The position numbers were made by a program, and so were the translations under genes. Source: Bradyrhizobium zhengyangense (GTDB taxonomy: Bacteria > Pseudomonadota > Alphaproteobacteria > Rhizobiales > Xanthobacteraceae). Taken from it: a DNA stretch of 64,000 nt. Positions 1 through 7,745 of the stretch are shown piece by piece. The DNA is taken from the NCBI RefSeq assembly GCF_022012435.1, contig NZ_JAKLUA010000019.1:62001-126000 (forward strand), given 5' to 3'. Positions within the stretch are counted from its first letter, which is position 1. The number at the start of each line of letters is the position of its first letter. Below the pieces are notes generated by a model. It saw only the letters and a list, made by a program, of their open reading frames with translations, was not told where the DNA came from and did no database searches.

Positions 1-162
1 GGGGATGAGACCAAGAGAGAAGATCGACAACCGGGCAAATGCGCCCGGCGGCAGTGCGCCCATCGACGTCGAGACGCCGGTGACCGGGATGTGCGTTCCG
101 AGCCTATAAACGAGAAGCGCGCCGATCGTGATAGCGATGCGGCGCGCGAGCTCGTTCGTCAT
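1..162 (-). CDS. Second SecY-like translocon protein, 5' part only
   Basis: The 54 codons read from an ATG at 162 to the window edge begin MTNELARRIAITIGALLVYR and align with the start of the neighbouring SecY: the ALLVYRLGT signature of TM1, then IP..G, then a segment like SecY TM2 (ARLSIFSLGLIP against HRMAIFALNIMP). The stretch between TM1 and TM2b, where SecY carries the plug helix, is about 17 residues shorter than in the upstream secY. The gene starts 13 bp after the secY stop and has no strong ribosome binding site, so translation may depend on secY. In relatives this place is usually held by adk, so a tandem paralogue is unusual. Family assignment is firm for the visible part; function and completeness are unknown because the gene leaves the window. 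Confidence 0.75.
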   Translation of the reverse strand, partial: MTNELARRIAITIGALLVYRLGTHIPVTGVSTSMGALPPGAFARLSIFSLGLIP

Positions 163-175
163 GTTGCGGTGCGCG

Positions 176-1507
176 CTACCTGCGGCGGCCCCGCAGCTTC
201 GACTTGCGGATCAGGCCTTCGTACTGATGAGCCAGCAGATAGCCCTGCACCTGCGCCACCGTGTCCATGGTGACACTGACAACGATCAGCAACGAGGTGC
301 CGCCGAAATAGAACGGCACCGAGGCGTAGGAGATCAGGATCTCCGGGATCAAGCAGACGATCGCCAGGTAGATCGCACCCAGCACGGTGATGCGCGACAG
401 CACGTAGTCGATATATTCGGCCGTGCGCTCGCCGGGGCGGATGCCCGGGACGAAGCCGCCGTGCTTCTTCAGATTGTCGGCGGTCTCGGTCGGGTTGAAC
501 ACGATCGCGGTGTAGAAGAAGGCGAAGAACACGATCAGCGCGAGATAGAGGATCAGAAACAGCGGACGGCCGTGGCCGAGCTGGGTGGTGATCCACTGGA
601 ACCATTCCGGCCCCTTGCCGGCGTTGAAGTTCGCAACCGTGGTCGGCAGCAGCAGCAGCGAGGACGCGAAGATCGGCGGAATCACGCCCGAGGTGTTGAG
701 CTTGAGCGGCAGATGCGAGGACTGGCCCTCGAACATCTTGTTGCCGACCTGGCGCTTCGGATACTGGATCAGCAGCCGGCGCTGGGCACGCTCCATGAAC
801 ACGATGAAGGCGATCACAGCGACCGCCATCACGATCACGACCAGGATCAGGCCGGTCGACATCGCACCCTGACGGCCAAGCTCGAGCATGTTGGCGAGCG
901 CCGCCGGCAGCTCGGCAACGATGCCGGAGAGAATGATCAGCGAGATACCGTTGCCGATACCGCGCGAGGTGATCTGCTCGCCCAGCCACATCAGGAACAT
1001 GGTGCCGCCGGTCAGCGTGATCGCGGTGGAAAGACGGAAGAACATGCCGGGATCGCTGACGACGTTGCCGGCGCCTTCGAGACCGACCGCGATGCCGTAG
1101 GACTGGAACGCGGCCAGGATCACCGTCAGATAGCGGGTGTACTGGTTCAGCGTCTTGCGGCCCGCCTCACCTTCCTTCTTCAGCGCCTCGAGCTGCGGCG
1201 AGACGGTGGTCAGGAGCTGAATGATGATCGAGGCCGAGATGTACGGCATGATGTTCAGCGCGAAGATCGCCATGCGGTGGATACCGCCGCCGGCGAACAT
1301 GTTGAACATGCCGAGGATGCCGCCTGCCTGCGACTTGAACACCTGCTCCCAGATGTTGGGATCGATGCCGGGCAGCGGGATGTAGGTGCCGAGCCGATAA
1401 ACGAGCAGCGCACCCAGCGTGAACCAGATGCGCTTCTTCAGTTCGTCGGCCTTGGCGAACGCGCCGAAATTGAGGTTGGCTGCCAGTTGTTCCGCTGCAG
1501 AGGCCAT
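176..1507 (-). CDS. secY: Protein translocase subunit SecY
   Basis: SecY is the channel subunit of the SecYEG translocon in the inner membrane, used by SecA and by ribosomes. The 443-residue product has the family's usual length and ten predicted hydrophobic segments. TM1 carries GALLVYRLGTYIP, the plug region contains GMFNMFAGGG, and a cytosolic loop has NPTETADNLKKHGGFVPGIRPG-type residues. It is the last canonical gene of the spc operon, separated from rplO by an intrinsic terminator, so part of its expression may come from its own signals. A second, incomplete SecY-like gene follows after 13 bp. Confidence 0.98.
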   Translation of the reverse strand: MASAAEQLAANLNFGAFAKADELKKRIWFTLGALLVYRLGTYIPLPGIDPNIWEQVFKSQAGGILGMFNMFAGGGIHRMAIFALNIMPYISASIIIQLLTTVSPQLEALKKEGEAGRKTLNQYTRYLTVILAAFQSYGIAVGLEGAGNVVSDPGMFFRLSTAITLTGGTMFLMWLGEQITSRGIGNGISLIILSGIVAELPAALANMLELGRQGAMSTGLILVVIVMAVAVIAFIVFMERAQRRLLIQYPKRQVGNKMFEGQSSHLPLKLNTSGVIPPIFASSLLLLPTTVANFNAGKGPEWFQWITTQLGHGRPLFLILYLALIVFFAFFYTAIVFNPTETADNLKKHGGFVPGIRPGERTAEYIDYVLSRITVLGAIYLAIVCLIPEILISYASVPFYFGGTSLLIVVSVTMDTVAQVQGYLLAHQYEGLIRKSKLRGRRR

Positions 1508-1621
1508 ATTGGACTTTCTCCCGCCGCCTTTTGCGCCGTCATACCCGCGGCCGGGCTATTCTAGCGGACGCCGGACATTATCTGGGGCTTCGGCTTCGAT
1601 AAGTCCATCGTCCCGCATGCG

Positions 1622-1645
1622 AAAAAGGCCCGCGAGGCGCGGGCC
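1622..1645 (-). terminator. Intrinsic terminator between rplO and secY
   Basis: Reading the minus strand, a GC-rich stem (GGCCCGC paired with GCGGGCC, short loop) at 1627-1645 is followed by five T. It lies 13 bp after the rplO stop codon and upstream of secY, so it probably attenuates spc-operon transcription into secY rather than ending it fully. Confidence 0.8.
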
Positions 1646-1658
1646 AATGACGCGTTTG

Positions 1659-2144
1659 TTACGCCGCCTCGCCTTCTTCCTTGGCAGGGGCGAGGATCTT
1701 CACCGAACCACCGGCCTTCTCGACCGCTTCGATCGCGGACTTGGTGGCGCCGTGGACTTCGATGTTCAGCTTGGCCTTGAGCTCGCCGCGGCCGAGCAGC
1801 CGCAGGCCGGCCTTGGCGCGACGCAGCACGCCCGCCTTCACCAGCGCCTCGACGTTGACGACGCTGCCAGTGTCGAGCTTCTTGGCATCGACCGCATCCT
1901 GGAGACGGTCGAGATTGATCTCGGCGTACTCAACGCGGAAGATGTTGTTGAAGCCGCGCTTGGGCAGACGGCGATGCATCGGCATCTGGCCGCCCTCGAA
2001 ACCCTTGATGCGCACGCCCGAACGCGCGGTCTGGCCCTTGCCGCCGCGGCCGGACTGCTTGCCCTTGCCCGAACCGATGCCACGGCCGACGCGCATGCGC
2101 TTCTTGCGCGAGCCGGCGTTGTCGGCGATATCGCTGAGCTTCAT
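1659..2144 (-). CDS. rplO: 50S ribosomal protein L15
   Basis: L15 is a late-assembly protein of the large subunit that contacts 23S rRNA with a long basic N-terminal extension. The 161-residue product starts MKLSDIADNAG and shows the Gly/Arg/Lys-rich stretch GRGIGSGKGKQSGRGGKGQ at about residues 20-38, then the L18e/L15 fold with GFEGGQMPMHRRLPKRGF. Length is slightly above the usual ~145 because of an alanine/glutamate tail (KEEGEAA). It follows rpmD in the spc order. Confidence 0.98.
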   Translation of the reverse strand: MKLSDIADNAGSRKKRMRVGRGIGSGKGKQSGRGGKGQTARSGVRIKGFEGGQMPMHRRLPKRGFNNIFRVEYAEINLDRLQDAVDAKKLDTGSVVNVEALVKAGVLRRAKAGLRLLGRGELKAKLNIEVHGATKSAIEAVEKAGGSVKILAPAKEEGEAA

Positions 2145-2164
2145 CGCCCTGCTCCTTGTGTTTT

Positions 2165-2213
2165 GCGCATGATCTGGTCCGAAAACCGGGATCCGCCCTT
2201 CGGGATCATGCGC
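2165..2213. repeat. Palindromic intergenic repeat (RIME-like)
   Basis: Perfect 10-bp arms GCGCATGATC (2165-2174) and GATCATGCGC (2204-2213) flank a core with CCGAAAACCGG and TTCGG. Elements ending in GCGCATGATC/GATCATGCGC are common between genes in Rhizobiales. This copy sits in the rpmD-rplO spacer and would form a hairpin in the operon mRNA. Confidence 0.65.
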
Positions 2214-2219
2214 GCAATT

Positions 2220-2414
2220 TTACTTCTCGTCGACGATGCGAACGAGATGGTGAACCTTTTCGATCATGCCGCGGACGGCCGGGGTGTCCGGCAGTTCGCT
2301 GACGCGGCCGATCTTGTTGAGCTTGAGCCCGATCAGCGTCGAACGCTGCGAGTGATGGCGGCGGATCGCGCTGCCGGTCTGCTCGAGCTTGATCGTCTTT
2401 GCGGCCTTGGCCAT
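2220..2414 (-). CDS. rpmD: 50S ribosomal protein L30
   Basis: Small large-subunit protein of 64 residues, a normal bacterial length. The conserved L30 signature is visible: TIKLEQTGSAIRRHHSQR near the N-terminus and LIGLKLNKIGRV in the middle, followed by DTPAVRGMIEKVHHLV. It lies between rpsE and rplO as in nearly all bacteria. Nothing unusual. Confidence 0.97.
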   Translation of the reverse strand: MAKAAKTIKLEQTGSAIRRHHSQRSTLIGLKLNKIGRVSELPDTPAVRGMIEKVHHLVRIVDEK

Positions 2415-2439
2415 CGTGGTCTACTCCGAAAAGCGTTGG

Positions 2440-3033
2440 TTAGTCCGCCGCCGCCTCGGCATCGCCGCCGATGCGACGACCCTGGAGGGTGGACACCTTG
2501 ATGTTGCGGCGCGCCGCGACCGAACGCGGTGAGTCCTGGTGCTTCAGCGCATCGAAGGTCGCGCGAACCATGTTGTACGGGTTCGACGAGCCGATCGACT
2601 TCGCCACCACGTCCTGGACGCCGAGCGTCTCGAACACGGCGCGCATCGGGCCACCGGCGATGATGCCGGTACCGGCCGGAGCTGCACGCAGGTAGACGCG
2701 GCCAGCGCCATGACGGCCGGCGATGTCGTGATGCAGCGTACGACCCTCGCGCAGCGACACGCGGGTCAGGTTGCGCTTGGCGGACTCGGTGGCCTTGCGG
2801 ATCGCCTCGGGCACTTCGCGCGCCTTGCCATGACCGAAGCCGGCGCGGCCCTTCTGATCGCCGATCACGACCAGCGCAGCGAAACCGAAGCGCTTGCCGC
2901 CCTTGACGACCTTGGCCACGCGATTGATGTGGACGAGCTTGTCGACGAACTCGCTGTCGCGCTCCTCGCGCTCCTTGCGTTCACGCCCGCCGCCGCGTTG
3001 ATCGCGTCCACCACGTTGTTCGCGTTCTGCCAT
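2440..3033 (-). CDS. rpsE: 30S ribosomal protein S5
   Basis: S5 helps maintain decoding accuracy and lines the mRNA entry path with S3 and S4. The 197-residue product has an Arg/Gly/Glu-rich N-terminal extension (about residues 1-27), a double-stranded RNA-binding-like S5 N domain (FVDKLVHINRVAKVVKGGKR) and the C-terminal domain with APAGTGIIAGGPMRAV. The length of about 190 residues is typical for alphaproteobacteria. It sits between rplR and rpmD in the spc order. Confidence 0.98.
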   Translation of the reverse strand: MAEREQRGGRDQRGGGRERKEREERDSEFVDKLVHINRVAKVVKGGKRFGFAALVVIGDQKGRAGFGHGKAREVPEAIRKATESAKRNLTRVSLREGRTLHHDIAGRHGAGRVYLRAAPAGTGIIAGGPMRAVFETLGVQDVVAKSIGSSNPYNMVRATFDALKHQDSPRSVAARRNIKVSTLQGRRIGGDAEAAAD

Positions 3034-3077
3034 TTTTCCAATCCTTCAGAGGCTTGCGCCTCAATCCTCAAATTCTG

Positions 3078-3440
3078 TTAGAAGCTCAGCCCGCTCTCAC
3101 GCGCAGCGTCGGCGAGAGCCTTGACGCGCCCGTGGTAGAGGTAGCTGCCGCGATCGAACACGACTTCCTTGACGCCCTTCTCGGCGGCGCGTTCGGCCAG
3201 CAGCTTGCCGACCGCCTTCGCTGCATCGATGTCGGCGCCGGTCTTGCCGCCGTCGCGCATCGACTTCTCGAGCGACGAGGCAGAGGCCAGCGTCTCGCCC
3301 TTCAGGTCGTCGATGACCTGGGCGTAGATGTGCTTGGACGAGCGGAACACCGACAGACGCGGACGACCACCACCGGAGCGGCGCAGCTTCAGCCGCACAC
3401 TCCGCTTGCGCCGGGCATTGGTAACCTTGGCTTTGGACAT
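3078..3440 (-). CDS. rplR: 50S ribosomal protein L18
   Basis: L18 binds 5S rRNA and brings it into the central protuberance with L5. The 120-residue product shows the basic N-terminus (ARRKRSVRLKLRR) and the family motif RPRLSVFRSSKHIYAQVIDD, ending with the usual YLYHGRVKALADAARESGL. Length and place between rplF and rpsE are standard. Confidence 0.98.
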   Translation of the reverse strand: MSKAKVTNARRKRSVRLKLRRSGGGRPRLSVFRSSKHIYAQVIDDLKGETLASASSLEKSMRDGGKTGADIDAAKAVGKLLAERAAEKGVKEVVFDRGSYLYHGRVKALADAARESGLSF

Positions 3441-3451
3441 GACCGGCTCCG

Positions 3452-3985
3452 TTACTTCTTCTTGCCTTCCTTGCGGAAGATGAATTCGCCCACATACTTC
3501 ACGCCCTTGCCCTTGTAGGGCTCCGGCGGACGATAGGAGCGGATCTCGGCGGCAACCTGGCCGACGCGCTGAATGTCGCTGCCCGACACCGTGATTTCGG
3601 TCGGCTTCGGCACGGCGATCGTGATCCCTTCCGGGATCGCGTAGATCACGTCGTGGCTGTACCCGAGCGCGAGTTGCAGGTTCTTTCCCTGCATCGCGGC
3701 GCGGTAACCGACGCCGGTGATCTCAAGCTTCTTCTCGAAGCCCTTGGTGACGCCTTCGACCAGATTCGCGACCTGGGCGCGAGCGGTGCCATACAGCGCC
3801 CGCGCGCGATTGGTCTCAGCCCGCGGCTTGACCTTGATCTGGCCGCTCTCGAGCTTCACCTCGACGTCGTCATGGACGACGAACTGAAGCTGGCCCTTCG
3901 GGCCCTTCATCTTGACGGTCTGCCCATCGACGGTCGCGGTCACACCGGACGGCACCGCCACAGGCCTTTTGCCAACTCGTGACAT
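3452..3985 (-). CDS. rplF: 50S ribosomal protein L6
   Basis: L6 lies near the factor-binding site of the large subunit. The 177-residue product has the two tandem L6 repeats, with the C-terminal signature RPPEPYKGKGVKYVGE close to the end. The start MSRVGKRPV is the family's normal start. It overlaps no neighbour and lies 11 bp upstream of rplR. Confidence 0.98.
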   Translation of the reverse strand: MSRVGKRPVAVPSGVTATVDGQTVKMKGPKGQLQFVVHDDVEVKLESGQIKVKPRAETNRARALYGTARAQVANLVEGVTKGFEKKLEITGVGYRAAMQGKNLQLALGYSHDVIYAIPEGITIAVPKPTEITVSGSDIQRVGQVAAEIRSYRPPEPYKGKGVKYVGEFIFRKEGKKK

Positions 3986-4001
3986 GGATCAAAAACCCTT
4001 C

Positions 4002-4400
4002 TCAGAACACCGTGAAGAGGACTTCACCGCCCACGTTCGCTTCACGCGCACTGTGGTCGGCCATGATCCCCTTCGGCGTCGACAACACCGAAATACCGAG
4101 CCCGTTATTGACCCGCGGCAGGTTCTTCACCGAGGCGTACACGCGACGCCCTGGCTTGGAGACACGTTCGATCTCGCGGATGACGGGCTCGCCGTCGAAA
4201 TACTTCAGCTCGATCTCGATCTCGCTGCGGCCCGAGGCGTGCTCGAGGGTGGCGTAACCGCGGATGTAGCCCTCGCTCTTGAGCACTTCGAGGACGTTCT
4301 CGCGCATCTTCGAGCCGGGCGTGGAGACCTTGCTCTTGGAGCGCATCTGCGCGTTGCGAATGCGGGTGATCAGATCGCTGATTGGATCGTGCGTAGACAT
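4002..4400 (-). CDS. rpsH: 30S ribosomal protein S8
   Basis: S8 binds the central domain of 16S rRNA and, in enterobacteria, represses the spc operon at the rplE region. The 132-residue protein begins MSTHDPISDLITRIRNAQ and ends with the conserved STPKGIMADHSAREANVGGE. In this genome rpsH lies between rpsN and rplF. Autoregulation by S8 is family knowledge; I did not identify the operator here. Confidence 0.98.
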   Translation of the reverse strand: MSTHDPISDLITRIRNAQMRSKSKVSTPGSKMRENVLEVLKSEGYIRGYATLEHASGRSEIEIELKYFDGEPVIREIERVSKPGRRVYASVKNLPRVNNGLGISVLSTPKGIMADHSAREANVGGEVLFTVF

Positions 4401-4414
4401 CTAAACGACCCTCC

Positions 4415-4720
4415 TTACCAGCTCGACTTCACGAGACCCGGGACCATGCCCTTGGAGCCAAGGTCGCGGAGCGCGATACGGGACAGCTTGTTCTTGCGAT
4501 AGTTCGAGCGCGGGCGGCCCGACAGCTCGCAACGCAGACGAATGCGGGTGGCCGACGAATTGCGCGGCATTTCCGCAAGCTTCAGGGTGGCGGCGAACCG
4601 CTCCTCCATCGGCAGCGTCTTGTCGGCGATGATCGCCTTCAACCGCTCGCGCTTCGGGGCGGCGTTCTTCACCATCCGCTTGCGCCGGTTGTTCTTCTCG
4701 ATTGAACTCTTCTTTGCCAT
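4415..4720 (-). CDS. rpsN: 30S ribosomal protein S14 (zinc-free type)
   Basis: S14 assembles late into the head of the small subunit. The 101-residue protein is the long form without the CxxC zinc knuckles; only a single Cys is visible (RCELSGRPR). It ends LSRIALRDLGSKGMVPGLVKSSW-like, the usual C-terminus. The zinc-independent form is normal for alphaproteobacteria. Position between rplE and rpsH is standard. Confidence 0.98.
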   Translation of the reverse strand: MAKKSSIEKNNRRKRMVKNAAPKRERLKAIIADKTLPMEERFAATLKLAEMPRNSSATRIRLRCELSGRPRSNYRKNKLSRIALRDLGSKGMVPGLVKSSW

Positions 4721-4766
4721 GCTTGGCTCCTGGGTATCCGCGTTTGAGAGGCTTTAGGTCAGCGTC

Positions 4767-5324
4767 TCACTGCCGGAACGGGAAATTGAAAGCGGTCAAC
4801 AAGGCCCTCGCCTCTTCGTCGGTCTTGGCCGTGGTGCAGACGGTGATGTCCATACCACGGGCTTCCGTGACCTTGTCGAAGTCGATCTCGGGGAAAATGA
4901 TGTGCTCCTTGATGCCGAGCGAGTAGTTGCCGCGGCCGTCAAAGCTCTTCGGGTTCAGGCCGCGGAAGTCGCGGACGCGCGGCAGCGCGACCGTCACCAG
5001 GCGATCGATGAACTCGTACATACGGGCCTTGCGCAGCGTGACCTTGCAGCCGATCGGCTGATTCTCACGCAGCTTGAAGGTCGCGATCGCGATACGGGAG
5101 TAGGTCACGATTGCCTTCTGGCCGGCGATCTGGGTCAGCTCGGCAGCTGCGGTCTCGGCCTTCTTGCGGTCGTTGACGGAATCGCCAACGCCCATGTTCA
5201 GCACGACCTTGTCCAGACGCGGAACCTGCATCACGTTCTGATAACCGAACTTCTCGGTCATCGCCGTGCGGATCTTCGCATCGTATTCCGCGCGCAGGCG
5301 CGGGGTATAAGCGGCCTCAGCCAT
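4767..5324 (-). CDS. rplE: 50S ribosomal protein L5
   Basis: L5 binds 5S rRNA and forms an intersubunit bridge with S13. The 185-residue product starting MAEAAYTPRLRAEYD has the usual length; the same frame is open far upstream, but the extension is Arg/Ser-rich antisense of rplX and is not L5. Recognisable segments are VLNMGVGDS, the loop GCKVTLRKARMYEF and DFRGLNPKSFDGRGNYSLGI. The chosen start overlaps the rplX stop by 8 bp, suggesting coupled translation. Confidence 0.97.
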   Translation of the reverse strand: MAEAAYTPRLRAEYDAKIRTAMTEKFGYQNVMQVPRLDKVVLNMGVGDSVNDRKKAETAAAELTQIAGQKAIVTYSRIAIATFKLRENQPIGCKVTLRKARMYEFIDRLVTVALPRVRDFRGLNPKSFDGRGNYSLGIKEHIIFPEIDFDKVTEARGMDITVCTTAKTDEEARALLTAFNFPFRQ

Positions 5325-5631
5325 CGATCTCAGCTCCCGAGCTCTTGGCGATGCGGACCTTCTTGCCGTCCGCCAGAATCTTGAATCCGACGCGGGTCGG
5401 CTTTCCGTCCTTGCCGACATACGCGATGTTGGACAGTTGGATCGGCGACTCCTTCGAGATGATGCCGCCCTCCTGGGCCTGCGTCTGCTTCTGGTGACGC
5501 TTGACCATGTTGATGCCGCGCACGAGCGCCGTACCGGCGTCGGGGCGAACTTCAAACACCTCGCCGGTGCGACCCTTGTCGCGGCCGGTCAGCACGACGA
5601 CCTTGTCGCCCTTGCGGATCTTCGCAGCCAT
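5317..5631 (-). CDS. rplX: 50S ribosomal protein L24
   Basis: L24 starts large-subunit assembly by binding the 5' domain of 23S rRNA. The 104-residue product has a KOW motif (MAAKIRKGDKVVVLTGRDKG) at the N-terminus and IKRHQK-like residues (GINMVKRHQK) in the middle. The ATG at 5631 overlaps the rplN stop codon (TGATG). One codon further up a GTG is also in frame, but the overlapping ATG is the better start. Confidence 0.97.
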   Translation of the reverse strand: MAAKIRKGDKVVVLTGRDKGRTGEVFEVRPDAGTALVRGINMVKRHQKQTQAQEGGIISKESPIQLSNIAYVGKDGKPTRVGFKILADGKKVRIAKSSGAEIDG

Positions 5632-5999
5632 CACAGCACCTCCGGCGCGAGCGAAATGATCTTCATGTGATTTTTCGCACGCAGCTCGCGCGGCACGGGC
5701 CCGAAGATACGGGTGCCGACCGGCTCGGCCTGGTTGTTGATCAGGACAGCGGCGTTGCGGTCGAAGCGGATGACCGAACCGTCAGCGCGGCGGATGTCCT
5801 TGCGGACACGCACCACGACGGCCTTCATCACGTCGCCCTTCTTCACCTTGCCACGTGGAATGGCTTCCTTGATCGAGACGACAATGATGTCGCCGATCGT
5901 CGCGTAGCGGCGCTTGGAGCCTCCGAGCACCTTGATACACATGACACGGCGTGCGCCAGAATTATCGGCCACGTCGAGGTTGGTCTGCATCTGAATCAT
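5631..5999 (-). CDS. rplN: 50S ribosomal protein L14
   Basis: L14 lies at the intersubunit face near bridge B8. The 122-residue product is the normal length and very conserved: MIQMQTNLDVADNSGARRVM at the start, RKDIRRADGSVIRFDRNAAVLIN in the middle and IFGPVPRELR near the end. An 84-bp gap separates it from rpsQ; no gene fits there. Confidence 0.98.
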   Translation of the reverse strand: MIQMQTNLDVADNSGARRVMCIKVLGGSKRRYATIGDIIVVSIKEAIPRGKVKKGDVMKAVVVRVRKDIRRADGSVIRFDRNAAVLINNQAEPVGTRIFGPVPRELRAKNHMKIISLAPEVL

Positions 6000-6083
6000 T
6001 GATGCACCTCGTCCTCTTTCTCTTTGCGCCAGCCTAGCCGGCGCTCAACATTTCCCTGAAGTCAGTCGGCCAAGGCCAACAGA

Positions 6084-6332
6084 TCAGGCGCTTTTCTTGT
6101 GTTCGCCCCGGATCACGATCCAGCACTTCAACTTCGAAATCGGCTTGGTCTCTTCGATCCAGACCATGTCGCCCGGCTTGAACTCGTTGTTCTCGTCGTG
6201 CGCGTGGTAGTTCTTCGAACGACGGATCGTCTTCTTGTAGATCGGGTGCGTGAAGCGGCGATCGACGCGCACCACGACGGTCTTGGCAGTCTTGTCGCTG
6301 ACGACCACGCCTTGCAAAGTACGTTTCGGCAT
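6084..6332 (-). CDS. rpsQ: 30S ribosomal protein S17
   Basis: S17 is a primary binder of the 5' domain of 16S rRNA with an OB fold. The 82-residue product starts MPKRTLQGVVVSDK; an in-frame upstream extension of 39 codons overlaps rpmC and is not S17. Typical segments are KTVVVRVDRRFTHPIY and EFKPGDMVWIEETKPISK. It begins 13 bp after the rpmC stop. Confidence 0.97.
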   Translation of the reverse strand: MPKRTLQGVVVSDKTAKTVVVRVDRRFTHPIYKKTIRRSKNYHAHDENNEFKPGDMVWIEETKPISKLKCWIVIRGEHKKSA

Positions 6333-6345
6333 ATCCGTTAGCCCC

Positions 6346-6552
6346 TTACTTCTTCTTCGCGCGCGCTTGCGCGGCGACGGTCTTGATCCGGGCGATGTCG
6401 CGGCGAGCCTCGCGCAGACGCGAGGTGTTCTCGAGCTGCCCGGTGGCACGCTGGAAGCGCAGGTTGAAGCGCTCCTTCTTCAGGTTCAGGACTGCATCGT
6501 CCTGCTGGTCGGGGCTCATCGCGCGGATGTCTTCGATCTTCATCTGGGCCAT
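6346..6552 (-). CDS. rpmC: 50S ribosomal protein L29
   Basis: L29 sits near the peptide exit and helps dock trigger factor and SRP. The 68-residue product starts MAQMKIEDIRAMSPDQ. Three ATGs are possible (6558, 6552, 6543). The one at 6552 has a GGAG eight bases upstream, while the one at 6558 has the same GGAG only two bases away, so 6552 is preferred. The helix LKKERFNLRFQRATGQLEN is diagnostic. Confidence 0.95.
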   Translation of the reverse strand: MAQMKIEDIRAMSPDQQDDAVLNLKKERFNLRFQRATGQLENTSRLREARRDIARIKTVAAQARAKKK

Positions 6553-6557
6553 GGCCA

Positions 6558-6971
6558 TTACTCCGCAATGCGCTCGACGAAGCGCGTCTTGATCGGCAGC
6601 TTGGCGGCCGCGAGCGTCAGCGCTTCGCGCGCCGTCTGGGTGTTGACGCCGTCGATCTCGAACAGCACCCGGCCCGGCTTGACGCGGGCGACCCACAGTT
6701 CCGGCGAACCCTTGCCGGAGCCCATGCGGACTTCGGCCGGCTTCTTCGACACCGGAACGTCGGGGAACACGCGGATCCAGACGCGGCCGGCGCGCTTCAT
6801 GTGGCGGGTCAGCGCGCGGCGGGCGGCTTCGATCTGGCGCGCGGTGACGCGCTCAGGCTCGGTCGCCTTCAGGCCGAACTGGCCGAACGCCAACGTCGCG
6901 CCCGACGACGCAACGCCGTGGATACGGCCCTTATGCGCCTTCCGGAACTTCGTTTTCTTAGGTTGCATCAT
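6558..6971 (-). CDS. rplP: 50S ribosomal protein L16
   Basis: L16 organises the A-site region and the factor-binding area. The 137-residue product has the signature LKATEPERVTARQIEAARRA and the C-terminal GKGSPELWVARVKPGRVLFE. The N-terminus MMQPKKTKFRKAHKGR is the usual one. Its stop codon (TAA) overlaps an unused ATG upstream of rpmC. Confidence 0.98.
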   Translation of the reverse strand: MMQPKKTKFRKAHKGRIHGVASSGATLAFGQFGLKATEPERVTARQIEAARRALTRHMKRAGRVWIRVFPDVPVSKKPAEVRMGSGKGSPELWVARVKPGRVLFEIDGVNTQTAREALTLAAAKLPIKTRFVERIAE

Positions 6972-7001
6972 GGCTTTAAGCCCTCAAATTCCTGTGCTGG
7001 A

Positions 7002-7727
7002 TCAGGCCGCAGCCGTATCGCGGCGCTGACGGCCACCACGATCACCACCGCCACCCGTCTCGCCTTCGGCCATTCTCTTGTCCTGGGCCATCGGATCGTG
7101 CTCGAGGATCTCACCCTTGAAGATCCAGACCTTGACGCCGCAGGTGCCGAAGGTCGTGAACGCGGTCGCAACGCCGTAATCGATGTCGGCGCGCAGGGTG
7201 TGCAGCGGCACGCGGCCTTCGCGATACCACTCCATGCGCGCGATTTCCGCACCGCCCAGACGACCCGAGCAGTTGATGCGGATGCCTTCCGCGCCGAGAC
7301 GCATCGCCGATTGAACGGCGCGCTTCATGGCACGGCGGAACGCAACGCGGCGCTCCAGCTGCTGGGCGATCGACTCGGCCACCAGCGTCGCATCGAGCTC
7401 CGGCTTGCGGATTTCGACGATGTTGATGACGACGTCGGACGAGGTGATGTCCGCGACCTTCTTGCGCAGCTTGTCGATGTCGGCGCCCTTCTTGCCGATC
7501 ACCACGCCCGGACGAGCCGAGTGGATGGTGACGCGGCACTTCTTGTGCGGACGCTCGATCACGATGCGGGCGACGGCCGCCTGCTTGAGCTCCTTGTGCA
7601 GGATCTCGCGGATCTTGACGTCCTCGTGCAGCAGCTTGCCGTATTCCTGCTTGCCGGCGAACCAGCGGGAATCCCAGGTCCGGTTGATGCCGAGACGCAG
7701 ACCGATCGGATTGATCTTTTGACCCAT
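7002..7727 (-). CDS. rpsC: 30S ribosomal protein S3
   Basis: S3 forms the mRNA entry tunnel and helicase site with S4 and S5. The 241-residue protein has the MGQKINPIGLRLGINR start, a type II KH domain with the GxxG loop (VVIGKKGADIDKL, about residues 70-82) and the C-terminal domain with GRLGGAEIARMEWYREGRVP. A Gly/Arg-rich, low-complexity tail follows after residue 215, a length common in rhizobia. Confidence 0.98.
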   Translation of the reverse strand: MGQKINPIGLRLGINRTWDSRWFAGKQEYGKLLHEDVKIREILHKELKQAAVARIVIERPHKKCRVTIHSARPGVVIGKKGADIDKLRKKVADITSSDVVINIVEIRKPELDATLVAESIAQQLERRVAFRRAMKRAVQSAMRLGAEGIRINCSGRLGGAEIARMEWYREGRVPLHTLRADIDYGVATAFTTFGTCGVKVWIFKGEILEHDPMAQDKRMAEGETGGGGDRGGRQRRDTAAA

Positions 7728-7745
7728 CGTTTTCTCCTGCGACCC

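Noticed and set aside
128..1564. Long plus-strand open frame opposite secY (478 codons)
   Set aside because: It is the antisense of a fully conserved gene, is rich in His/Arg/Asp/Gln and has no family similarity; typical of GC-rich antisense frames.
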